DNA of 21,177 nucleotides from CAYJBH01 sp964369445 (GTDB lineage Bacteria; Bacillota; Clostridia; Oscillospirales; Ruminococcaceae): assembly GCA_964369445.1 (NCBI GenBank), contig CAYJFU010000038.1, positions 1 to 21,177 on the forward strand, given 5' to 3'. Under the pieces are notes generated by a model. That model was not told where the DNA came from, made no database searches, and saw only the letters and a program-made list of their open reading frames with translations. Both the position numbers and the translations under genes were made by a program. Shown here in pieces: positions 6,819 through 13,771 of the stretch. Numbering within the stretch: the first letter of the stretch is position 1; the number at the start of each line of letters is the position of its first letter.

Positions 6819-7994
6819 ATGCCGGCAAAGACCACCAATTATCAATGCCCTGCCTGTACAGGTCCGTTGCACTTTGCCGCAGACAGCGGCAACCTTGAGT
6901 GTGAGTACTGTGCCAGCACATTTACAGTACAGCAGGTTGAAGAATTTTACGCCGAAAAGGAGGCAAAAGCAGCCGCTGCACACGCTGCAGAGCAGGCATC
7001 AAATGTAGGCGAAGATGCGATGGGCTTTGGAGGCGCGGCAACAGCTGTCGCGACACTTACACAGGAACAAACTACACAAACAGAGCACTGGGGCACACAA
7101 AAACTGCAAACCGACTGGGGAGTAGAGGGGGCGCAGATGTGCGCTTACAACTGCACCTCATGCGGGGCTGAGATAATGTGTGATGCTACAACCGCCGCGA
7201 CAAGTTGTCTTTATTGCGGCAATCCAACCATTGTCCCCGGGCAGTTTGCCGGAGCGTTAAAACCGGATTACATCATCCCGTTTAAAATAGACAAAGAGGG
7301 TGCCAAGGAGGCGCTGAAAAAACATTGCAAGGGCAAGTTTTTGTTGCCAAAGCAGTTTACAAAAGAAAATAATATCGAAAAAATGACAGGTGCATATGTG
7401 CCGTTTTGGCTGTTTGACGGAAGTGTCAATGTGGATGTGCGCTATAAAGCCTCCGACTCCTCCTCCGTAATAGTGGGTGACTATCGTATCACCACGACAA
7501 AGCATTTTGATGTTCACAGGGCCGGCGTGGTAGAGTTTAGCGATATACCGGTAGATGCATCAAGCAAGATGCCGGATATCTATATGGAGTCGATAGAACC
7601 GTTTGATTACAGTGAGTTAAAACCGTTTTCCACAGCCTATATGCCGGGCTATCTTGCCGATAAATATGATATGACAATAGAGCAGTGCTCACAGCGTGCT
7701 GACTCAAGGGCGCAACAATCAGCGCTAAAAATGATGCACGACAGTGTCGACCACAGCAAGGTCGTAGAAACGACGAAACAAGTCAATATTTCAAAAGGTG
7801 ACGTGCAATATGCTATGGCACCGGTGTGGATGCTGACAACACGTTACAAAAACAAACCGTACTTATTCGCCCTTAACGGTCAGACCGGTAAGTTTGTCGG
7901 AGAGTTGCCCTGCGATTGGGGTAAGTTTTGGCGACTGGTTTTGGGATTGACGACGGGGTTGGCGACTGTGTTTTACATATTATGGTCGTTTTAA
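6819..7994 (+). CDS. Double zinc-ribbon membrane protein, YdjG-like, 391 aa
   Basis: Two TFIIB-type zinc ribbons: C10/C13...C28/C31 (YQCPACTGPL, ECEYCAS) and C112/C115...C130/C133 (NCTSCGAEI, CLYCGNP). An Ala/Gln-rich linker with coiled-coil character (about 40-95) lies between them. A beta-rich region follows (about 140-350, with YIIPFKIDKEGA and GAYVPFWLFDG). A single C-terminal membrane segment (about 370-390) anchors the protein, so the ribbons are probably cytoplasmic. The start at 6819 is chosen because GAGAGGAG sits just upstream; the earlier ATG at 6801 has no such site. Automatic pipelines often mislabel this family as a helicase. The arrangement matches B. subtilis YdjG, which with YdjH helps recruit PspA to the membrane. 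PspA is not seen in this window. The next gene begins 14 bp downstream. Confidence 0.85.
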   Translation: MPAKTTNYQCPACTGPLHFAADSGNLECEYCASTFTVQQVEEFYAEKEAKAAAAHAAEQASNVGEDAMGFGGAATAVATLTQEQTTQTEHWGTQKLQTDWGVEGAQMCAYNCTSCGAEIMCDATTAATSCLYCGNPTIVPGQFAGALKPDYIIPFKIDKEGAKEALKKHCKGKFLLPKQFTKENNIEKMTGAYVPFWLFDGSVNVDVRYKASDSSSVIVGDYRITTTKHFDVHRAGVVEFSDIPVDASSKMPDIYMESIEPFDYSELKPFSTAYMPGYLADKYDMTIEQCSQRADSRAQQSALKMMHDSVDHSKVVETTKQVNISKGDVQYAMAPVWMLTTRYKNKPYLFALNGQTGKFVGELPCDWGKFWRLVLGLTTGLATVFYILWSF

Positions 7995-8008
7995 TTTTAG
8001 GAGAGCAT

Positions 8009-9229
8009 ATGAAATCATTTCTGAGTTTGATGCTTGCAGCAATTATGACAATCGGCTTGTTTGCTGTGTTGCCGGCAAGTGCCGCTATGCCGACCCTTTC
8101 GGTGGGCACTTATGTTGTGGATGAAAATAACTATTTCACTGCAGAGCAAAAAGAACATTATCAACAGAGGGCGCAAAGCATAGCAGAGCAGTATGGGGAG
8201 CATTTTTACTATATAATTATCGATGAGTACAGCAATGAGTATGAGTGGTTGCATCATTACACTTACGATTTATTTAATCAGTACGACTTTCTTTACGACA
8301 ACGACCTGTCCTGTACCGTGATGATTTATAGTGTACAGGAAGATCAATATGACATTACCGAGCTAAGCTCGGTGAGCTATCAAACTGCCCCCAATGTTGT
8401 GCAAGGCATGTACATTACCGAGGAGTATTTATCCGATTATTTTCTTTTGGCGGATGGCTATCTGCAAGCCTATGAGATGGAGCTTTCCGCTAATGCACAA
8501 GCAAGCTCCCAAAGTATCACAGCACTTGAAAGCCTGGTTGTCAGCAACGTTATGGATACCGTTGACCTTTTATCCGAAAGCGAGGAGCAAGCATTAACCA
8601 CATATGCCAATCAGTTGGAAAGTGAATACAACACAGCATTTTACATTTTAACGGTTCAGGATTACAACCACATAGCACAGACAACCGATGCTTACTATGC
8701 GGCCACGGAGTTTTACAGCCGATACGATCTAGGACACGGAGCGGAACGTGATGGCGTACTGCTTATGTTAAGCATGCAAGAGCGCGACTATGCATACATT
8801 ACGTACGGCCCAACAGCCGAATCGGATTTTCCGAACGATATAAAAATAACTATAGAGGAAGAATTTTTATACCATTTTGGCTTTGATGATTGGTATGCAG
8901 GTTTTTACGCTTTTTTAGAGGAATCACATTACGAGTACGAATATGGGTGGCGTGATAGTGCCTTTGCATTGATTGTTTGCATATTTGTTGCCTTTTGCCT
9001 GTCGTTAATTGTAGGGGTTACATGCAGAGCCCAATTGAAAACAGTGTCCCGAAAGGCGATGGCACACGAGTATGTTCCAAAAGGTGGAATCACAATTCAC
9101 GCCCAAAGCGATGTCTACTCACATGAAACAACATCACGTGTTAAAATGAGCTCAAGTAGTAGCGGCGGCGGTGGCGGAGGTCGCAGTTTCAGCGGTGGCG
9201 GATTTTCCGGTCGAAGCGGAAAGTTTTAG
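8009..9229 (+). CDS. TPM-domain membrane protein with tandem domains and Gly-rich tail, YdjH-like, 406 aa
   Basis: A signal peptide (residues 1-26, ending PASAA) is followed by two related extracytoplasmic units. Unit one (about 31-155) has YVVDENNYFTAEQKEHYQQR...FYYIIIDEYS. Unit two (about 181-310) has VMDTVDLLSESEEQALTTYA...FYILTVQDYN...ERDGVLLMLSMQERDYAYIT and is the better TPM match. A membrane helix (about 318-338), a short cytoplasmic region and a Ser/Gly tail ending GGRSFSGGGFSGRSGKF complete it, the typical end of TPM proteins of the YgcG/YdjH kind. The ectodomains are very rich in Glu, Asp and Tyr. The start at 8009 has AGGAGAG upstream and gives a proper signal peptide; earlier in-frame starts would overlap the upstream gene. 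It forms an operon with the zinc-ribbon gene. Molecular activity is unsettled for the family. Confidence 0.88.
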   Translation: MKSFLSLMLAAIMTIGLFAVLPASAAMPTLSVGTYVVDENNYFTAEQKEHYQQRAQSIAEQYGEHFYYIIIDEYSNEYEWLHHYTYDLFNQYDFLYDNDLSCTVMIYSVQEDQYDITELSSVSYQTAPNVVQGMYITEEYLSDYFLLADGYLQAYEMELSANAQASSQSITALESLVVSNVMDTVDLLSESEEQALTTYANQLESEYNTAFYILTVQDYNHIAQTTDAYYAATEFYSRYDLGHGAERDGVLLMLSMQERDYAYITYGPTAESDFPNDIKITIEEEFLYHFGFDDWYAGFYAFLEESHYEYEYGWRDSAFALIVCIFVAFCLSLIVGVTCRAQLKTVSRKAMAHEYVPKGGITIHAQSDVYSHETTSRVKMSSSSSGGGGGGRSFSGGGFSGRSGKF

Positions 9230-9251
9230 CGGTATGCGGTGCCATAAGCAA

Positions 9252-9318
9252 CATCTAAAATATGGGGATAAGAAGCACGGAATGTCAAATCAAAGCTATT
9301 GTTTGCACCTAAAATATG
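9252..9318 (+). repeat. Direct repeat CAYCTAAAATATG upstream of HD-GYP promoter
   Basis: CATCTAAAATATG (9252-9264) and CACCTAAAATATG (9306-9318) differ at one base and start 54 bp apart, about five helical turns. The second copy ends 7 bp before the -35 box at 9326. The placement would suit an activator or repressor binding on one face of the DNA, but there is no further support. Confidence 0.4.
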
Positions 9319-9325
9319 TTAATGA

Positions 9326-9354
9326 TTGACGCAACAAATTGGCAGTGATATACT
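9326..9354 (+). promoter_or_regulatory. Promoter of the HD-GYP gene
   Basis: TTGACG (9326-9331), 17-nt spacer, TATACT (9349-9354), five of six consensus bases in each box. Transcription would start near 9361, about 60 nt before the start codon. This makes the gene independent of the TPM operon upstream, although no terminator is visible between them. Confidence 0.75.
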
Positions 9355-9419
9355 ATAGGGTGATAAAGTACGGCGGATTGTTTTAACTGCAATTGTATAA
9401 ATTTAACAAAGGGGCTGAA

Positions 9420-10883
9420 ATGAAAAAATTTCTGTCGGAAAACGCAATAAAGGTGCTCGATATCAGTGAACTGCTCAACTCTCAACGAGATATGAACAGG
9501 TTGTTTGACGTTATACTAAGCAAGGCGATGGATATTGCCTGTTGCGATGCCGGCACCCTTTATCTTAAACAGGGAGATGTACTTGACTTTGTGGTAATGC
9601 GCACAAAAAGCCTTAACATCTATAAAGGCGGCACAGGCGAGTGTATAGACATGCCACCGGTCGCCATTACCGAAGCCAATGTATGCACATACTGCTACAT
9701 ACACCGTTGTATGGAGAATATCCCCGACGTTTACAATTATGAGCGCTTTAACTTTTCCGGCACAAAGCGGTATGATGACATTACAGGTTATCGCACAAAA
9801 TCCATGCTTGTGTTTCCCCTTGAAAACAACAAGGGGGAGCTGGAGGTGGTTATTCAGCTAATAAATGCCACCGACGAAAATGGGAAAATAGTGCCGTTTC
9901 ACCGAGGTGTTGAAGCGATGCTGAAATCGGTGTCATCGCTCATGGCGATTGCCGTGACAAATATGCGCTACATAAAAGAAAATGAGGAGTTGTTTCACTC
10001 ACTTGTCGAGATGCTCGGCACGGCGATAGACGAGCGCTCGCCGTACAACTATAAACATACGCGCAATGTTGTTGCGATAGCGGTGGAGTTTATGGAGTTT
10101 ATAAACTCTTGTCACTTCGACAGCAGTTCGACATACTTTTTTGACGACGGTGAAAAAGAGCAGATTGAGATGGCGGCATGGTTACATGATGTCGGCAAGA
10201 TATTTGTACCACTGGAGGTTATGGACAAGGCGACTCGGCTGGGGCAGCGTACCGAAAATTGCTTTTTTAGGTTGGATGCCGTCTACTGGGCAGAGTATGC
10301 AAACCTTCAAAGCGGACTTATCACGCAGGAAAAGTGGTTATCGACCAAAAGCGCCATAAACCAATTAAAGGAACTGTGCGAAAAACTAAACAATGGCGCA
10401 CCCTACAACGACGAGGACAACTCAATGCTGCGACAACTCTCGACACGCAAGACAAAAACCCCCACCGGTCAGGAAATCCAGTGGGTTGAGGATGTTGATA
10501 TAGCAAATTTGAGTATAAAATACGGCACGCTAAACCCTGCTGAACGGCACATCATTGAGCGCCATGTCGAGCTGACCGAGCTACTGTTAAAAAAGATCAA
10601 GTTTTCTTCCAAATACAACAGGGTGATAGAATATGCCGCAGGACACCACGAAAAGTTAAACGGCAAAGGCTACATGAGCGGTAAAACCGGCGACGACATC
10701 CCACTTGGTGCGCGCCTGCTGACCGTGGTAGATGTGTGGGAGGCTCTCACCTCACATGACAGACCCTACAAAAAGGGTATGTCGGACGATAGGGCGATTA
10801 GCATACTTGAAAGCATGGCAAATGACGGTGAGGTTGATGCTCAGCTTGTGAGCTTGATGCGTCGGTGGAAGGGTCGCAGTTAA
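9420..10883 (+). CDS. GAF + HD-GYP domain protein, probable cyclic-di-GMP phosphodiesterase, 487 aa
   Basis: An N-terminal GAF sensor domain (about residues 22-185; CCDAGTLYLK, then KSMLVFPLENNKGELEVVIQ) precedes an HD-GYP domain (about 195-480). Metal-binding residues are present: H213, H256-D257 with K260 (LHDVGK), H382, H409-H410-E411 and D438. The signature loop reads HHEKLNGKGYM, so the usual DGxGYP is NGKGYM, with Asp changed to Asn and Pro to Met. An insertion of about 100 residues (270-370) lies between the HD motif and the next His. HD-GYP enzymes hydrolyse c-di-GMP (some act on cGAMP); the changed loop could alter specificity. It is soluble, with no membrane segment. The start at 9420 follows AAAGGGG; an upstream in-frame ATG (9393) has no ribosome binding site. 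Confidence 0.88.
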   Translation: MKKFLSENAIKVLDISELLNSQRDMNRLFDVILSKAMDIACCDAGTLYLKQGDVLDFVVMRTKSLNIYKGGTGECIDMPPVAITEANVCTYCYIHRCMENIPDVYNYERFNFSGTKRYDDITGYRTKSMLVFPLENNKGELEVVIQLINATDENGKIVPFHRGVEAMLKSVSSLMAIAVTNMRYIKENEELFHSLVEMLGTAIDERSPYNYKHTRNVVAIAVEFMEFINSCHFDSSSTYFFDDGEKEQIEMAAWLHDVGKIFVPLEVMDKATRLGQRTENCFFRLDAVYWAEYANLQSGLITQEKWLSTKSAINQLKELCEKLNNGAPYNDEDNSMLRQLSTRKTKTPTGQEIQWVEDVDIANLSIKYGTLNPAERHIIERHVELTELLLKKIKFSSKYNRVIEYAAGHHEKLNGKGYMSGKTGDDIPLGARLLTVVDVWEALTSHDRPYKKGMSDDRAISILESMANDGEVDAQLVSLMRRWKGRS

Positions 10884-10901
10884 ACTGCATAAATAATAAA
10901 G

Positions 10902-10952
10902 CATTTTGGAGCACTGCCCCCAGCCTACGGCTGGGGGCAGTGCTCCAAAATG
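10902..10952 (-). repeat. Intergenic hairpin repeat, copy 3 (perfect 24-bp stem)
   Basis: Two perfectly complementary 24-bp arms (10902-10925 and 10929-10952) enclose the 3-nt loop TAC. The core is GGAGCACTGCCCCCAGCC. It lies between two convergent genes, 18 bp after the HD-GYP stop and 28 bp after the lipoprotein stop on the other strand, so it probably acts as a bidirectional terminator or 3' stabiliser. Read on the minus strand it is followed by an AT-rich, partly T-rich stretch (GCTTTATTATTTAT). The flank CCAAAATGAAACAAGAATTG matches copies 1 and 2 in pattern. Confidence 0.85.
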
Positions 10953-10980
10953 AAACAAGAATTGTACAATGTTGATTTCC

Positions 10981-12000
10981 TCACTCTGTAAGCGTTGGCG
11001 CTTCCATGTTGTCATAGTCCACGTAGTCCTCATTCGCAAGTTCCGGCGGTGTCTCATAGTCATACTGTAAATTGTAGCCTATCAGTGTGTGACCGCCGTT
11101 GTCGTATCCCACCAGCGGTGCAATGTTCATGTAATCCGATACATACATGTCCCTGCCGTTATCCAGCGTTACAAAAAAGCCTGTGCGCACCACCTTGTTT
11201 GGAGCATCATAGTACTCGTAATATTCAAATTGGTTTTCGATGCTCACTATAGACGCGCCCTGTAATATAGCCGAGCCGTCCAGCGCTGTCTTTATACTTT
11301 CGCGCACCGTGTTGATGTAAGTTTCGTACTCAGGGTGACTCTCGTCCCAGTAACCCATCGCTGTGCCGTCGACAACCTCCGGATCTAACTGCACAAACGC
11401 CTCGTGGCGCGGTATTTGGTTTAGGTCAAAGTAGGTGTCAAGGTCACCGGGGGTGCTGTTTACAAGCTCCAACATACCTGTTATGGCATCTATTTGCATG
11501 TGCACATGCCACTCGTCAACATCTTCATATGCAATCATATCCATCGAGGTGGAATTTACATACCAAAGTGTCCTGTCGCCATCGCTGACCAAAGCAACAA
11601 CTAAAGGGGTCTGCTCGTCTGCCATATACCCATAGCTCTGTTCCATTATAGCACCGGCGATGTTTGCCGCCTCCTGCGCCGAAACGATGTGGTTTGTGTT
11701 CCGCTCACGCTCAAACTCCGCCTTCATATTGTCAAATACTTCCGGTGGTGCATCCTGCATGTGTTGCATCATTTCGCCGTCTTTTATCATCTGCACCGTT
11801 TTGTCCAGGTCCTCCGCCAACCACAGGTATGGGTATGTCACGTCCGCCGGCACCGAGTTTACAACCTCTTCCACCGTCGTGGTCGGCTCGATGTTGTCCT
11901 GCGTAACTATCTGCTGTTCCGGTTGTGCTCGCACCGCACTGCATCCAATAAGTGATGCCGCCACTGCCGGTGCTAACACTATAGCTGTAAATTTTTTCAT
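10981..12000 (-). CDS. Putative lipoprotein, 339 aa, function unknown
   Basis: A signal peptide with a good lipobox (SLIGC, C20) predicts a membrane-anchored extracytoplasmic protein. A Thr/Pro/Gln-rich linker follows. The body is acidic and rich in Asp, Glu, Tyr and Met. 'SAQEAANIAGAIMEQSYGYM...RTLWYVNSTSMD...WHVHMQIDAITGMLELV' looks like a PepSY-type alpha/beta unit: a helix starting AxEAA followed by strands ending DAITGMLEL. The region about 240-320 (LQGASIVSIENQFEY; TGFFVTLDNGRDMYVSDYMN) may be a second similar unit. PepSY-like domains often inhibit proteases or hold back partner proteins; this is suggestion only. A GGGGG ribosome binding site precedes the ATG. It lies just downstream of the sensor kinase on the same strand, separated by a hairpin, so it could be a co-regulated target or accessory of that system. 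Confidence 0.8.
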   Translation of the reverse strand: MKKFTAIVLAPAVAASLIGCSAVRAQPEQQIVTQDNIEPTTTVEEVVNSVPADVTYPYLWLAEDLDKTVQMIKDGEMMQHMQDAPPEVFDNMKAEFERERNTNHIVSAQEAANIAGAIMEQSYGYMADEQTPLVVALVSDGDRTLWYVNSTSMDMIAYEDVDEWHVHMQIDAITGMLELVNSTPGDLDTYFDLNQIPRHEAFVQLDPEVVDGTAMGYWDESHPEYETYINTVRESIKTALDGSAILQGASIVSIENQFEYYEYYDAPNKVVRTGFFVTLDNGRDMYVSDYMNIAPLVGYDNGGHTLIGYNLQYDYETPPELANEDYVDYDNMEAPTLTE

Positions 12001-12101
12001 GTTGTCCCCCTTGTGTGTGATGGTTGTCAGAAGTTAACAACTAAAGTGAGCTATTGTTTATTTATTCACTTAAGTTGTTTTTACTGTATCCCCATTATCA
12101 C

Positions 12102-12130
12102 ACTCCGATATTTTCAAACAATATCGGAGT
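12102..12130 (-). terminator. Hairpin after the sensor kinase gene
   Basis: ACTCCGATATT (12102-12112) and AATATCGGAGT (12120-12130) form a perfect 11-bp stem with a 7-nt loop, starting 5 bp after the kinase stop. It has no T-run on the minus strand, so it may be a weak terminator or an RNA-stability element. The 135-bp stretch 12001-12135 should also hold the promoter for the lipoprotein gene, but I could not pick one with confidence. Confidence 0.55.
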
Positions 12131-12135
12131 TATTA

Positions 12136-13518
12136 TCAAGTTGTAAATGTTACCGTCACGACCGTGCCCTGCTGTGGTGCGGAGCTGTAATGAATATGCG
12201 CATCGTGACTGCGTGCTATCTCAAAGCAAAGAGCAATGCCAAGACCGGCACCGCCGTGTTTGCGGCTTCTCGCCTTGTCCGGCCTGTAAAACTGCTCGCC
12301 GAGGTGGCTCAATTGCTCCTTCGTCATGCCACAGCCGTTGTCCTTAACGACCAGTCGCGTTGCGCCGTCGTGATAGGTCGTGTACACGCTGACGGTATCC
12401 CCCTGCGAGCACGCCTTGACAGCGTTGTCCATAAGGTTGATAAGCAGACTTTCAAGCAGTACCTCTTCACCCTTTACGACGGAGTGCTCCCCGTCGAAGG
12501 ACAGTATGCGCACCCTGCTTTTGTGCCGCTTAGCAGCAACGGTACGGTGAGCTTTTTTTATGACATTGTTTAAGTCGACATTGTGCCGCTCCGCTTTTTC
12601 CTCTCGCAGGGATGCCATCTGTAACAGGCTGTCACACATGCCGGATAAACGCCGCGACTCCTCAATTATATAGGTTAAGGATTCATACCGTTCCTCCTCG
12701 GTAACGCTCGCGTGTAATAGATACTGTGCATACCCCTCAACCGCCGTGAGTGGCGTCCTTATCTCATGTGACAGCGTGTCGACGAGATTTTGTTTATCCT
12801 GTGCCGTCTGTTCCAGTACTCCGATGTTCTCCTGGACATTTTGCGCAAGGGTGTTAAAGGCAAGCGCCAGCTGACCCACCTCGTCACGGCTCTTTAAATG
12901 ACTTCGCGCCGAGTAGTCGCCGTCGGCAAAGCGTTTTGTAAGCACAGCTAGCCGCTCGGTTGGTCGTGACAAGCCGCGCAACAAAAAGTAAAGTACCACC
13001 GCAAGCAACAACACCGCCGCCACTGCTGTGATAATCCCTGTGCGCCGCAAGGTGTTTGTCGAGTCAAAATATTCGGACAGGTCAAACGCACAGGTCAACA
13101 CCATCGTGTCGGGTTGCGGTAGACGTGCTGTGACATAAAGATACGGCTTTTCGTTTACATAATAAAGCGCATGTGCGCGCTCCCCTATTTCCGGGGGAAT
13201 AATATCCGGCGAGTTTTGCGGCAATCGGTTTGCCCACACCTCGTCGTCGCTTGTTATCTTGATGAATATGCCGTCGGACAAATAGTTGTCCGCGTAGGTC
13301 TTAGCAAGGCTCGGCAGTGCTTCGGGTCGGCGCTGTGCCACCGAGGCCGCATCGTTGGACAGCAGTTGCGCTATAGAGTGCTGCTGTGCAAGTCGTCTGT
13401 CACACTCTGTGTTATAGCTGTTGTTCTCGGTGATGTAAAAAAGCGCAAAAAAGCTCCCCGATATAAAAATCGCAAAGAGCAGTAGCGTGAGAATGTAATT
13501 TTTTTGCCAAAATTTCAT
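12136..13518 (-). CDS. Membrane sensor histidine kinase, 460 aa
   Basis: Domains in order: TM1 (about 8-29), extracytoplasmic sensor region (about 30-158), TM2 (about 161-180), HAMP linker (about 181-235), dimerisation/phosphoacceptor domain with LSHEIRTPLTAVEGY (H251), and the ATPase domain with N box NLMDNAVKA (N365), G1 DNGCGM (393-398), F box EQFYRP (408-413) and G2 GGAGLGIAL (422-430). All catalytic motifs are intact. It is the partner of the response regulator encoded upstream on the same strand (13772-14425), but the two are separated by 253 bp containing hairpin copy 4, which is unusual for such pairs. The signal sensed cannot be read from the sequence. Confidence 0.95.
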   Translation of the reverse strand: MKFWQKNYILTLLLFAIFISGSFFALFYITENNSYNTECDRRLAQQHSIAQLLSNDAASVAQRRPEALPSLAKTYADNYLSDGIFIKITSDDEVWANRLPQNSPDIIPPEIGERAHALYYVNEKPYLYVTARLPQPDTMVLTCAFDLSEYFDSTNTLRRTGIITAVAAVLLLAVVLYFLLRGLSRPTERLAVLTKRFADGDYSARSHLKSRDEVGQLALAFNTLAQNVQENIGVLEQTAQDKQNLVDTLSHEIRTPLTAVEGYAQYLLHASVTEEERYESLTYIIEESRRLSGMCDSLLQMASLREEKAERHNVDLNNVIKKAHRTVAAKRHKSRVRILSFDGEHSVVKGEEVLLESLLINLMDNAVKACSQGDTVSVYTTYHDGATRLVVKDNGCGMTKEQLSHLGEQFYRPDKARSRKHGGAGLGIALCFEIARSHDAHIHYSSAPQQGTVVTVTFTT

Positions 13519-13614
13519 GTGTTTCCCTAAACGCTATGATGCCTAAAATTCATAAAACCCTAACAAGGCGCGTTGTGCCGAAGTTGTGGTTTTTCAAAGA
13601 ACTTGGGCACCTGT

Positions 13615-13633
13615 TTCAAATCTGTGATTTGAA
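13615..13633. repeat. Short inverted repeat between regulator and kinase genes
   Basis: TTCAAATC (13615-13622) and GATTTGAA (13626-13633) are perfect 8-bp arms around a 3-nt loop. It lies in the regulator-kinase intergenic region, about 100 bp upstream of the kinase start. It could be a regulator half-site pair or a small RNA hairpin; no way to decide from sequence alone. I see no clear promoter for the kinase in 13519-13771. Confidence 0.4.
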
Positions 13634-13660
13634 TAACGGGTAATGTTATTTATATTTCTT

Positions 13661-13699
13661 CGATTACCTATCCCTGCCGTAGGCGGGGGTAGGTAATCG
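13661..13699 (-). repeat. Intergenic hairpin repeat, copy 4 (downstream of response regulator)
   Basis: Left arm CGATTACCTATCCCTGCC (13661-13678), loop GTA, right arm GGCGGGGGTAGGTAATCG (13682-13699). Sixteen of 18 pairs are Watson-Crick. The other two are T-G, which remain paired as plus-strand RNA but are A-C mismatches on the minus strand, the strand the neighbouring genes use. It lacks the TTTTGG/CCAAAA ends of copies 1-3 but shares the GATTAC...CCCC core. It lies 72 bp past the response-regulator stop. Confidence 0.7.
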
Positions 13700-13771
13700 G
13701 GAATATCTTAATACCATACAGTATCAGCAACTTAAACAGGAATTTCCCCCTAGATTGTTGATATGGCAATG

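Noticed and set aside
12013..12573. 186-codon plus-strand frame over the kinase 3' end
   Set aside because: It is the antisense of the conserved ATPase domain of the kinase and begins in the intergenic hairpin region; not a plausible gene.
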